From positions 1 to 64,000 of the forward strand of contig JAZNGZ010000055.1 in NCBI GenBank assembly GCA_045576735.1: DNA of 64,000 bases, in the 5' to 3' direction. Source of the stretch: RGIG4079 sp045576735. GTDB taxonomy: Bacteria > Bacteroidota > Bacteroidia > Bacteroidales > Muribaculaceae. This document shows, one piece after another, positions 34,530-43,007 of the stretch; the first letter of the stretch is position 1; the number at the start of each line of letters is the position of its first letter. The position numbers were made by a program, and so were the translations under genes. The notes beneath the pieces were generated by a model, which was given only the letters and a program-made list of their open reading frames with translations, ran no database searches and was not told the origin of the DNA.

Positions 34530-35833
34530 AATCAAAAATAGGTATAATCATACGTCGCGAGTATGCCGAGCGTGTAACTAAAAAAAGTTTTATTTTCTCC
34601 ACAATCCTCATGCCGTTATTCATGATAGGCTTGATGATTGCCCCTGCCCTATTTACCATATTCAGCACTCCCGAGCTAAAACGAATTGCTGTGATAGATG
34701 ACTCCGGCATTGTGGCATCATCACTCAAAGATGGCGATGGTGTGGAATTTATTTCTATATCAGACCCACTTGAAGTGGCAAAAGCTAATGACTCTATCGA
34801 TGGGATTCTCTCTATCAGCAAAAATATAATGACATCTGAAAATAGTGTGTCGTTATATACACACGATGCATCTTCAATGACTATTGAACAAAACATATCT
34901 AATCAACTCGAAAAAATCATTGAAGATAACCGATTACGAAATTATGATATTGAAAATCTTGACCAAATAATTAATGAAGTAGAAGCAAATGTATCACTCA
35001 CCACCTATCGTATAAACGAGGAAGAAGATAGTAGTTCATCATCATTCCTTTCATATGCCATCGGAATGGTTATGTCGCTCCTATTATATATGTTCCTATT
35101 ACTTTATGGGCAGATGGTGATGACAAGTATCATTGAAGAGAAAAACAATCGCGTACTTGAAATAATGGTGTCGTCGGTAAAACCCGAACAGTTAATGATG
35201 GGTAAAATCCTTGGCATAGGACTTGTGGCACTTACACAAGTTTTAATCTGGGCCGTAATAATGGTATCAATGTCAGCATTTATTCTGCCATCGTTACTCC
35301 CTGCCGACGTGATGAGCGAAGTGACTGCATTTAATGCCGGCGGACTTAACGCTGCAAATGCTTCAACCGACATTGAATTATTACAAGCATTATCAATAAT
35401 TGGAAATGTTGGATATATCCTCACGTTATTTGGATACCTCACGTTATTTTTGATTGGTGGATTCTTGTTCTACGCATCAATATATGCCGCAATTGGTTCG
35501 GCGGTCGACAATATTCAAGATGCCGGACAATTACAATCAGTTGTTGTTGTACCTATTATATTAGGATTGGTTTTGTCTATGTCGGTCGTTTCCGACCCCA
35601 ATTGTACACTTGCTACCATATTATCAATGATTCCATTCACCTCACCAATGACAATGATGACTCGCATTCCATTTGGCATTTCCACATGGGAATCAATCGT
35701 TTCCATAATAATATTATATGCATCATTTATATTTATGGTGTGGGTATCGGCGAAAATTTATCGAGTTGGTATATTTATGTATGGTAAAAAACCTAACATA
35801 AAAGAACTTATAAAATGGATTAAATATAAATAA
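34526..35833 (+). CDS. ABC transporter permease (NatB / ABC-2 type)
   Basis: A 435-residue ABC-2 permease. One helix near residues 20-45 (SFIFSTILMPLFMIGLMIAPALF) is followed by a large extracytoplasmic domain (about 50-170). Five or six helices lie between about 175 and 425. The segment IIEEKNNRVLEIMVSSVKPEQLMMGKILGIGLVALTQV near residue 195 is the family's conserved cytoplasmic coupling motif. NatAB relatives export sodium or antimicrobial peptides; the substrate here is unknown. Start and stop overlap with the ATPase gene indicates translational coupling. Confidence 0.9.
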   Translation: MKSKIGIIIRREYAERVTKKSFIFSTILMPLFMIGLMIAPALFTIFSTPELKRIAVIDDSGIVASSLKDGDGVEFISISDPLEVAKANDSIDGILSISKNIMTSENSVSLYTHDASSMTIEQNISNQLEKIIEDNRLRNYDIENLDQIINEVEANVSLTTYRINEEEDSSSSSFLSYAIGMVMSLLLYMFLLLYGQMVMTSIIEEKNNRVLEIMVSSVKPEQLMMGKILGIGLVALTQVLIWAVIMVSMSAFILPSLLPADVMSEVTAFNAGGLNAANASTDIELLQALSIIGNVGYILTLFGYLTLFLIGGFLFYASIYAAIGSAVDNIQDAGQLQSVVVVPIILGLVLSMSVVSDPNCTLATILSMIPFTSPMTMMTRIPFGISTWESIVSIIILYASFIFMVWVSAKIYRVGIFMYGKKPNIKELIKWIKYK

Positions 35834-35868
35834 TCCTTAAAGAATAAGGATTATTACCGATTTTTTTG

Positions 35869-35876
35869 TAACTTTG
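35869..35876 (+). promoter_or_regulatory. -7 box of rpoD
   Basis: TAACTTTG is an exact -7 box, 26 nt before the ATG at 35903. Confidence 0.65.
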
Positions 35877-35902
35877 CGAGTCGAAATTACCGGTAAAATA
35901 CA

Positions 35903-36763
35903 ATGAGACAATTAAAAATTACCAAATCAATCACCAATCGTGAAAGTGCATCTCTTGATAAATACTTGCAAGAGATTGGGCGTGAAGACCTTATAACCGT
36001 AGAAGAAGAGGTAGAGCTCGCTCAACGTATCAAGCAAGGTGACCAAGTAGCACTCGAAAAACTCACTCGTGCAAATCTACGCTTCGTGGTGTCAGTGGCT
36101 AAACAGTACCAAAACCAAGGCTTAAGCCTACCTGACTTGATTAACGAAGGAAATCTTGGCTTGATTAAAGCTGCACAAAAGTTTGACGAGACTCGTGGTT
36201 TCAAATTTATCTCATATGCAGTGTGGTGGATTCGTCAATCAATCCTTCAAGCACTTGCTGAGCAATCACGTATTGTTCGTTTGCCTCTCAACCAAGTTGG
36301 CTCACTCAACAAAATCAGTAAAGCTCTTTCAAAATTCGAGCAAGAAAACGAACGTCGTCCTTCACCCGAAGAACTTGCCGAATCACTTGATGTGCCTGTT
36401 GAAAAAATTGCCGACACGTTGAAAGTTTCAGGTCGTCACATTTCTGTTGACGCTCCTTTTGTTGAAGGCGAAGACAATAGTTTGCTCGACGTGTTGACCA
36501 ACGATGATTCTCCAATGGCCGACCACACATTGACCCAAGAATCTCTTTCTAAAGAAGTTGACCGCGCGCTACATCAATTGCATGAACGCGAACGCGAAAT
36601 TCTTAAGATGTTCTTTGGCATTGGTTGTCAAGAAATGACACTCGAAGAAATTGGTGCAAAATTTGACCTCACTCGCGAACGTGTGCGTCAAATCAAAGAA
36701 AAAGCAATTCGTCGCCTCAAAGGACAAAAGAGCCGACTATTAAAAACCTATTTAGGTAGCTAA
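35903..36763 (+). CDS. rpoD: Primary sigma factor RpoD (short Bacteroidota form)
   Basis: A 286-residue sigma-70 factor. It starts at region 1.2 (ASLDKYLQEIGREDLIT) and lacks region 1.1 and the non-conserved insert of proteobacterial RpoD, as expected for the primary sigma of Bacteroidota. Region 2 holds ANLRFVVSVAKQYQNQG, LIKAAQKFDETRGFKFISYAVWWIRQSI and the core-binding helices. Region 3 follows from QSRIVRLPLNQVGSLNKI. Region 4 ends REREILKMFFGIG...MTLEEIGAKFDLTRERVRQIKEKAIRRLK, the -33 recognition helix. This factor is the presumed reader of the TAnnTTTG boxes throughout the window. Confidence 0.97.
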   Translation: MRQLKITKSITNRESASLDKYLQEIGREDLITVEEEVELAQRIKQGDQVALEKLTRANLRFVVSVAKQYQNQGLSLPDLINEGNLGLIKAAQKFDETRGFKFISYAVWWIRQSILQALAEQSRIVRLPLNQVGSLNKISKALSKFEQENERRPSPEELAESLDVPVEKIADTLKVSGRHISVDAPFVEGEDNSLLDVLTNDDSPMADHTLTQESLSKEVDRALHQLHEREREILKMFFGIGCQEMTLEEIGAKFDLTRERVRQIKEKAIRRLKGQKSRLLKTYLGS

Positions 36764-36802
36764 TCTCAAACCGAGATATAACAGATTTATATGATAAAAA
36801 CA

Positions 36803-36832
36803 CGGAGGCTGCATCTTAAGATACAGCCTCCG
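36803..36832. terminator. Bidirectional terminator between rpoD and the convergent transglutaminase-like gene
   Basis: CGGAGGCTG pairs with CAGCCTCCG and the stem continues inward through ATCTTAAGAT after one unpaired base on each side. GTTTTA follows, and AAAAAC precedes it for the opposite strand. Confidence 0.85.
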
Positions 36833-36855
36833 GTTTTATATTCATAACATTAAAA

Positions 36856-38103
36856 TTATAATGGTCTTTGCCAAAACATATCTTCATTTGTTGTAATGAT
36901 ATTATTGGGCGATTTCTCATCTCCACGTCCAATAACATCTTTATCGATATTAAAATCTGATGGAACAAGATAAATCATTTTTCTGTCATCAGACAATTCT
37001 TTTCTATATTCAATTCCCGAATAAAAGTCCTTTGACGAATAAATATAATATAAATTCTTCGCCATATAATGATATAAATACTCATTTATATCGGCATCAA
37101 ATTTCTTTTCACCTTTATTTATTTGTGCTTCATCATTAAGTTTCAATGGTAAATCATTGCGTAAGCGATAACGCACATCTTGCACTGAGAGATAATTACC
37201 TGCATCATCCATCACCATCGCATTCCATGTGGGGTCAACCCACAACCATTTATTCAATTGGGTACTCCACACTGCATTTATAACATGACAATCACTAATG
37301 TACTTCTTAGGTAAGCAAGTTATAAATCTCGATTTTATTCCCAATGACAAATAACACTCATTAAGCAATTTTGCTAATGAACGGCAACTTGCTCCATGAT
37401 TTTTTGAAATACACAACTCCACCATCTCAATAACCGAATTAGGGTTCTCATGGAAGTCAGTTTGACCATCATGAGGTATTAGCTTGTTAACAAATGAAAG
37501 TACTCGTTTGATTTTACTAAGTTCATCACCATCACCAGCCACACTATCTAAATTGAAATAATTTCTGACACTATCCAAATCGTCATTATCGGGTGATTGA
37601 TACAAAAACTTATAATCACAATCGTCTACACAATATGAACCACTATTTTTTAATATCGTTAGAAAATCATATTTTTGAAGCAACGGATTATAAATCAACG
37701 CAAATTCATTAATATTGCGAATGTTATCAAAAATCTCTGAATTCTTAAGCGAATAATAAAAATTAGGGTCTTCACCCAAGCCATAATCCACCGCTTTATT
37801 CAAACACGAAATAGCCTTATCAATCATATTCAAATCGGAATAATAAGCCGCAAGATAAAAATTGCGCCACCCTCCAATATATGAAAACTTTTGTTTTTCA
37901 TCGGCCGAAAGTTTGTCAAATTCCACTAAGAAATTCTCCAACAGTTCTATCGCATCTTGCTTTTGTCCGCTATTAAAAAGTGTATTTGCCTCTGCAGTAA
38001 CTTTCTTCGCCTTGGCAATCATTTCCGACTGATTATTTGCTACTACCAACATTATCGACATCGCGATAAATACCAAACTAACTAAAATTCTTTTTCCTTT
38101 CAT
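36856..38103 (-). CDS. Exported transglutaminase-like (cysteine peptidase fold) protein
   Basis: A 415-residue protein with an N-terminal signal (about 1-22, ending VVANN). A TPR-like helical segment follows (about 25-130, SGQKQDAIELLENFL, IDKAISCLNKAVDYG). A transglutaminase-core domain comes next (about 180-300). Its presumed triad is the Cys in NHGASCRSLAKLLNECYLSLG, the His in ISDCHVINAVW, and the Asp in LWVDPTWNAMV. Such domains in bacteria are usually proteases or peptide hydrolases rather than cross-linkers. Substrate is unknown. It is monocistronic, with a -7 box at 38175-38182 and an 11-base G run upstream. Confidence 0.82.
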   Translation of the reverse strand: MKGKRILVSLVFIAMSIMLVVANNQSEMIAKAKKVTAEANTLFNSGQKQDAIELLENFLVEFDKLSADEKQKFSYIGGWRNFYLAAYYSDLNMIDKAISCLNKAVDYGLGEDPNFYYSLKNSEIFDNIRNINEFALIYNPLLQKYDFLTILKNSGSYCVDDCDYKFLYQSPDNDDLDSVRNYFNLDSVAGDGDELSKIKRVLSFVNKLIPHDGQTDFHENPNSVIEMVELCISKNHGASCRSLAKLLNECYLSLGIKSRFITCLPKKYISDCHVINAVWSTQLNKWLWVDPTWNAMVMDDAGNYLSVQDVRYRLRNDLPLKLNDEAQINKGEKKFDADINEYLYHYMAKNLYYIYSSKDFYSGIEYRKELSDDRKMIYLVPSDFNIDKDVIGRGDEKSPNNIITTNEDMFWQRPL

Positions 38104-38174
38104 GACCGTTATCTTATTTATTTTATTCTACACTAATTAGACGCTACAAGACTTGATTTGTTACATTTTACATG

Positions 38175-38205
38175 CAAAAATACATATTAATATCCGCCAA
38201 TACAA
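38175..38205 (-). promoter_or_regulatory. Promoter of the transglutaminase-like gene
   Basis: On the minus strand TATTTTTG (38175-38182) forms the -7 box and TTG (38203-38205) sits 20 nt upstream. A C11 run (G11 on the plus strand, 38219-38229) begins 14 nt above the -33 position. Confidence 0.55.
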
Positions 38206-38218
38206 CCACATCACACAC

Positions 38219-38229
38219 GGGGGGGGGGG
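38219..38229. repeat. G11 homopolymer upstream of the transglutaminase-like promoter
   Basis: Eleven consecutive G on the plus strand in an otherwise AT-rich intergenic region of 242 bases. Tracts of this length are prone to slippage in replication and also to sequencing error. Confidence 0.85.
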
Positions 38230-38291
38230 TAAAACCTTGATATTCTGCACCTTAGCACTGTACTAAAAATTACAAAAAGACATTAATAAAA

Positions 38292-38322
38292 ATGGCGATG
38301 ATATATTTCTACTCATCGCCAT
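38292..38322 (-). terminator. Terminator of the leu operon
   Basis: ATGGCGATGA (38292-38301) pairs perfectly with TCATCGCCAT (38313-38322). On the minus strand the hairpin is followed by TTTTATTAATG. It lies 24 nt past the leuB stop. Confidence 0.8.
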
Positions 38323-38345
38323 AAACATTTAGCTATATTATTTTA

Positions 38346-39407
38346 CTATTTATTTTTGATATAATTGACAATCCACTCTCCTACTTCTTTTGTGCCGTAT
38401 TTTGCACCTTCGGCTACTTGGATTTCGGGGGTGCGCACATTTGCATCGAGTGAGGCGTTTACTGCTTCACGAATTAATTTACCTTCTTCCTTAAGGTCGA
38501 AGTATTCAAACAACATCGCTACCGAAAGGATTTGAGCCAATGGATTAGCAATATTCAACCCTTTTGCTTGTGGCCAAGAACCGTGGATAGGTTCAAATAC
38601 CGGAGTACTTTCACCTGTAGATGCCGAAGGTAGCAAGCCCATTGAACCACTAATAACACTTCCTTCGTCAGTGAGAATATCGCCAAATGTATTTTCAGTA
38701 ACCATCACATCGAAGAATGTAGGTTCTTGAATCATGCGCATAGCAGCATTGTCAACATACATATAATCGGTATTCACTTCGGGATAGTTTGGAGCCATTT
38801 CTTGAGCGATTTTACGCCATAGACGGCTTGATGCCAACACATTTGCTTTATCTACAACTGTGAGGTGCTTGTTACGCTTCATTGCATATTCAAATGCAAC
38901 TTTAAGAATACGTTCAATTTCGGGACGAGTATATGCATTTGTATCATATGCTTTATCATTATCTTGATACTTTTCTCCAAAATACATACCACCTGTCAAT
39001 TCGCGAATACATATAAAATCGGCACCTTCAACCAATTCGGCACGAAGTGGAGATTTATGAATCAAACATTTAAATGTTTCTACCGGACGAATATTAGCAA
39101 ACAATCCGAGTTGTTTACGCATTGCCAACAAGCCTTGTTCGGGACGAACTTTAGCAGTTGGGTCATTATCAAATTTAGGGTCACCTACAGCCGAGAATAA
39201 AACAGCGTCGGCATCGCGACAAATTTCAAATGTTTCTTGTGGAAATGGATCGCCTACTTTATCTATGGCATCTGCTCCACAAAGAGCATATTTGTAAGAC
39301 ACATTATGACCAAACTTCTCACATACAGCGGTCATCACATCTACACCTTGTTTTGAAATTTCGGGACCTATACCGTCACCTGGAAGAACTGCAATTTTAA
39401 AATCCAT
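38346..39407 (-). CDS. leuB: 3-isopropylmalate dehydrogenase
   Basis: A 353-residue NAD-dependent decarboxylating dehydrogenase, third step of leucine synthesis. The N-terminus reads IAVLPGDGIGPEISKQGVDVM. The substrate arginines lie in RKQLGLFANIRPVETF and in FICIRELTGGMYFGEK. The catalytic Lys is in VVDKANVLASSRLW, and the metal-binding Asp residues are in ENTFGDILTDEGSVISGSMGLLPSAS. PIHGSWPQAKGLNIANP binds the cofactor. It is the last gene of the leu operon, 24 nt after leuA2. Confidence 0.96.
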   Translation of the reverse strand: MDFKIAVLPGDGIGPEISKQGVDVMTAVCEKFGHNVSYKYALCGADAIDKVGDPFPQETFEICRDADAVLFSAVGDPKFDNDPTAKVRPEQGLLAMRKQLGLFANIRPVETFKCLIHKSPLRAELVEGADFICIRELTGGMYFGEKYQDNDKAYDTNAYTRPEIERILKVAFEYAMKRNKHLTVVDKANVLASSRLWRKIAQEMAPNYPEVNTDYMYVDNAAMRMIQEPTFFDVMVTENTFGDILTDEGSVISGSMGLLPSASTGESTPVFEPIHGSWPQAKGLNIANPLAQILSVAMLFEYFDLKEEGKLIREAVNASLDANVRTPEIQVAEGAKYGTKEVGEWIVNYIKNK

Positions 39408-39431
39408 GATTATAAAATGTTTATGTCGTTA

Positions 39432-40949
39432 TTATATATTTTCAATTATATTGAGCATTTTTATTGTCGCTTGAATAGCCGCCTCTGTTTGGTCGGCATC
39501 AAGTCCTCGTGTCTTGAACGAATGACCTTTATATTCCCATGAAATTGTGGTGTGAACAAGGGCATCAGTTCGCCCCCCGGGTGGAATACTAACCGAATAG
39601 TTAGTAAGTGCAGGAAATTCGCGATTCAAGTCACTGCAATAAATATTTCTTACTGCTTTCACAAAAGCATCGTATTGACCGTCACCAACAGCTGTTTCTT
39701 GATACTCCACTCCATCAACATCTAATTTAATCGTTGCCGTGGGGCGCAATCCTTCCGATAAATTAAGGGCATAATTAATTATACGCACTTTATCGGGCAA
39801 CGTTGCTTGCTTTAACACATCAGCAACAATAAATGGGAGGTCTTCTTGAGTCACAAGTTCTTTTTTATCACCAAGTTCGATGATACGCTGAGTTACTTTT
39901 TGAATATCTTCATCGGTCAACTCAATACCAAGGGCTTCAAGATTCTTTTTTATATTAGCTTTTCCCGATGTTTTACCTAAAGCATATTCACGCTCACGAC
40001 CAAAACGTTCGGGTAGAAGATCATTGAAATATAAATTATTTTTGTTATCGCCATCGGCATGAACACCTGCACATTGAGTGAATACATGTTCACCTACAAT
40101 GGGTTTATTCTGAGGAATTAAAACGCCCGAAAACGATTCTACGATACGACTAACTTTATTAATTTTAGTCTCATCGACACCTGTATCGCGTTTAAGTTGG
40201 TCATGAATTACGGCAACAATGCTTGACAAGCAAGCATTACCGGCACGTTCACCAAGACCATTTACCGTGCAATGTACACCTCTCGCCCCACCAAGCACAG
40301 CTGCATAAACATTAGATGTAGCCAAATCGTAATCGTTATGTGCATGAAAATCGAAGTGTAGCTCAGGATAACGCTTAATCATGCGTTGAATATGAGCAAG
40401 GGTGTCATATGGGTTAAGAATACCAAGAGTATCGGGCAACATAAAGCGTTTGATTGGCAGATGACGCACTGCATCCATCAAATCATAAACATACTTGTAG
40501 GAATTTTTCATTCCATTTGACCAATCCTCAAGATATAGATTTACATTCAAGCCTGCAGCCACTGCACGTTCCACCTCTTCACAAATCGAATCGAAATGTT
40601 CCTGTGGTGTCTTTTTCAATTGACACACACAATGCTTTTCTGAGCCCTTCGACAAAAGATTGATAGTCTTGGCTCCGACACTTTTAACCCATTCAATAGA
40701 TTTGCCGCCATCGATAAATCCAAGAACCTCTAATTTGTCAAGATGCCCCATTCTCTCAGCCCAAGAACACACATTCTTTACCGTTTCGAATTCACCTTCT
40801 GAAACACGGGCTGAAGCTATCTCAATGCGAAGGATATGCAACTCCTCAAGCAGAAGTCGCACAATACTCAATTTCTCAGAAGCAGAAAACGACACACCTG
40901 ATGTTTGTTCTCCATCACGTAATGTCGTATCTAAAATTTCTACGTTCAT
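39432..40949 (-). CDS. Second 2-isopropylmalate synthase-like enzyme (LeuA2; citramalate synthase candidate)
   Basis: A 505-residue acyl-CoA condensing enzyme with the DRE-TIM barrel. The metal and catalytic segment is LDTTLRDGEQTSGVSFSASEKL at the N-terminus. The metal-binding HAHNDYDLATSN lies near residue 200, and GLGERAGNACLSSIVAVIHD follows. A linker and a C-terminal LeuA-type regulatory domain begin at about 385. It differs from the first leuA of the operon (LRDGEQVPG, HCHNDLGMATAN) and could use pyruvate with acetyl-CoA to form citramalate for isoleucine, or be a second isopropylmalate synthase. Sequence motifs do not decide. It lies between leuD and leuB, sharing leuC, leuD and leuB for either chain. 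Confidence 0.85.
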   Translation of the reverse strand: MNVEILDTTLRDGEQTSGVSFSASEKLSIVRLLLEELHILRIEIASARVSEGEFETVKNVCSWAERMGHLDKLEVLGFIDGGKSIEWVKSVGAKTINLLSKGSEKHCVCQLKKTPQEHFDSICEEVERAVAAGLNVNLYLEDWSNGMKNSYKYVYDLMDAVRHLPIKRFMLPDTLGILNPYDTLAHIQRMIKRYPELHFDFHAHNDYDLATSNVYAAVLGGARGVHCTVNGLGERAGNACLSSIVAVIHDQLKRDTGVDETKINKVSRIVESFSGVLIPQNKPIVGEHVFTQCAGVHADGDNKNNLYFNDLLPERFGREREYALGKTSGKANIKKNLEALGIELTDEDIQKVTQRIIELGDKKELVTQEDLPFIVADVLKQATLPDKVRIINYALNLSEGLRPTATIKLDVDGVEYQETAVGDGQYDAFVKAVRNIYCSDLNREFPALTNYSVSIPPGGRTDALVHTTISWEYKGHSFKTRGLDADQTEAAIQATIKMLNIIENI

Positions 40950-40969
40950 AATAGATAATCTATTTATGA

Positions 40970-41557
40970 CTATTTCTTAGCTTCGTATGCTTCGATATCA
41001 TCTTTCTTTGACAACAAATACTCAATATCATCGAGAGCATTTATCAAGCAATGTTTTTTGTAGGGGTTTATATCAAATGATTCTGATTTTCCGGTAGCCT
41101 TATTTGTGATTGTTTGAGCAGGCAAATCTACTGTCACCTCAGTTTTGGGGTCAGAATTGATTGAGTCAAACAATTCGGCGAGGAATTCTTCGCTCACTAC
41201 AACCGGCAACACAAAATTATTTAATTCATTATTTTTATGAATGTCAGCAAAAAAGCTTGATACAACCACACGGAAACCATAATCGGCGATTGCCCATGCT
41301 GCGTGTTCGCGGCTTGAACCCGAACCAAAATTTTTACCGGCAACAAGGACACAACCTGAATAAGTGGGATCGTTTAATACAAAATCTTTAATAGGATTAC
41401 CATCTTTGTCATAACGCCAATCACGAAAAAGATTTTCGCCGAATCCCTCACGCGAAGTAGCTTTAAGGAAGCGAGCAGGAATAATTTGGTCAGTATCAAC
41501 ATTTTCCATTGGCAATGGAACACATGTTGAAGTTATTATGTTGAATTTTTCTTTCAT
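40970..41557 (-). CDS. leuD: 3-isopropylmalate dehydratase small subunit
   Basis: A 195-residue small subunit of isopropylmalate isomerase. The start reads NIITSTCVPLPMENVDTDQIIPARFL, the hinge loop that defines LeuD. The substrate-binding LVAGKNFGSGSSREHAAWAIADYGFRVVVSSFFADIHKNNELN is complete. It pairs with LeuC encoded 26 nt upstream in transcription order. Confidence 0.96.
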   Translation of the reverse strand: MKEKFNIITSTCVPLPMENVDTDQIIPARFLKATSREGFGENLFRDWRYDKDGNPIKDFVLNDPTYSGCVLVAGKNFGSGSSREHAAWAIADYGFRVVVSSFFADIHKNNELNNFVLPVVVSEEFLAELFDSINSDPKTEVTVDLPAQTITNKATGKSESFDINPYKKHCLINALDDIEYLLSKKDDIEAYEAKK

Positions 41558-41583
41558 TTGACTTTATTATGAATGGTGAGAGA

Positions 41584-42978
41584 TTAAATTTTACGAGGGT
41601 CGGTTAACACTCCTGTTATTGCAGTAGCAGCAGCAACAAGTGGACCGGCAAGAATTGTACGAGAGCCGGGGCCTTGACGACCTTCAAAGTTACGGTTTGA
41701 TGTAGATACTGCAATTTTTCCTGCAGGCACTTTATCTTCGTTCATTGCCAAACATGCAGAGCAACCGGGTTGACGAAGTTCGAAACCGGCTTCGGCCAAA
41801 ATCTTGTCAATCCCTTCAGCCTTTATTTGGTCATTTACCATCCATGAGCCTGGAACCAACCAAGCTGTAATATTATCGGCTTTCTTCTTCCCTTTTACTA
41901 CCGATGCAAATGCACGGAAGTCCTCAATTCGTCCGTTTGTGCAACTTCCTAAGAATACATAATCGATAGGATAACCTTCGAGTTTTTGCCCCACCTCAAA
42001 GCCCATATATTCAAGAGATTTATCATATGAAACTTTACCTGCCTCATCTTGTGGGTCGGGAGCAGGGATTGCTTCACTTATGCCAATACCCATACCGGGA
42101 TTAGTACCAAATGTGATACGAGGCTCGATATCTGAAGCATCAAAGTTTATTTCTTTATCAAATACTGCATCATCATCGCTCTTGAGAGTACGCCAATATG
42201 CTACAGCTTTTTCCCATTCTTCACCTTTGGGAGCAAACTCACGACCTTTGCAATATTCAAATGTTGTTTCATCGGGAGCAATCATACCACCACGAGCACC
42301 CATTTCGATAGAAAGGTTGCACACGGTCATACGTTCTTCCATTGAAAGATTGCGGATAGTATCACCGGCATATTCAACAAAATAACCGGTTGCACCACCT
42401 GTAGTCATTTTAGCAATAATATATAATGCGATATCTTTTGCAGTTACACCTTCGCGCAATTTGCCATTCACATTGATGCGCATTGTTTTGGGCTTAGGCT
42501 GAAGAATACATTGCGAAGCAAGCACCATTTCAACCTCACTGGTACCAATTCCAAAAGCAACAGCCCCAAATGCACCATGAGTTGACGTATGGCTATCACC
42601 ACACACAATAGTATAACCGGGGAGTGTCAAACCATTTTCCGGACCAATTACATGGATAATACCATTTTTCTTATGACCAAGGCCATAAAGAGTCAATCCA
42701 AAATCATTTGCATTGCGTGTCAATGTCTCAACCTGATTACGTGAAACAGGATCAGCAATAGGTTTATCTTGGTTTAATGTAGGAATGTTATGGTCGGGAG
42801 AGCAATAAGTCTTCTCGGGACGAAATACCTTTAACCCTCGTTTACGAAGTCCGTCAAATGCTTGAGGGCTTGTTACTTCATGACAATAGTGACGGTCAAT
42901 ATAGATTTGAGAGGGGCCGCCTTCAATGAGATTTACTACATGTGAATCCCATATTTTGTCGAACAATGTATTAGCCAT
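41584..42978 (-). CDS. leuC: 3-isopropylmalate dehydratase large subunit
   Basis: A 464-residue aconitase-family subunit carrying the [4Fe-4S] cluster. Motifs are TLFDKIWDSHVV, YIDRHYCHEVTSPQAFDGLR, VCGDSHTSTHGAFGAVAFGIGTSEVE, and the cluster Cys residues in FLGSCTNGRIEDFRAFA and RQPGCSACLAMNEDKV. All three Cys are present. It follows leuA by 29 nt and precedes leuD. Confidence 0.97.
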   Translation of the reverse strand: MANTLFDKIWDSHVVNLIEGGPSQIYIDRHYCHEVTSPQAFDGLRKRGLKVFRPEKTYCSPDHNIPTLNQDKPIADPVSRNQVETLTRNANDFGLTLYGLGHKKNGIIHVIGPENGLTLPGYTIVCGDSHTSTHGAFGAVAFGIGTSEVEMVLASQCILQPKPKTMRINVNGKLREGVTAKDIALYIIAKMTTGGATGYFVEYAGDTIRNLSMEERMTVCNLSIEMGARGGMIAPDETTFEYCKGREFAPKGEEWEKAVAYWRTLKSDDDAVFDKEINFDASDIEPRITFGTNPGMGIGISEAIPAPDPQDEAGKVSYDKSLEYMGFEVGQKLEGYPIDYVFLGSCTNGRIEDFRAFASVVKGKKKADNITAWLVPGSWMVNDQIKAEGIDKILAEAGFELRQPGCSACLAMNEDKVPAGKIAVSTSNRNFEGRQGPGSRTILAGPLVAAATAITGVLTDPRKI

Positions 42979-43007
42979 TATATATATGTGTAAAATTATT
43001 ATTCTTG

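Noticed and set aside
38865..39200. Plus-strand open frame of 111 codons inside leuB
   Set aside because: Antisense shadow of a well-conserved enzyme; the Cys/Phe/Ile-rich translation resembles no protein.
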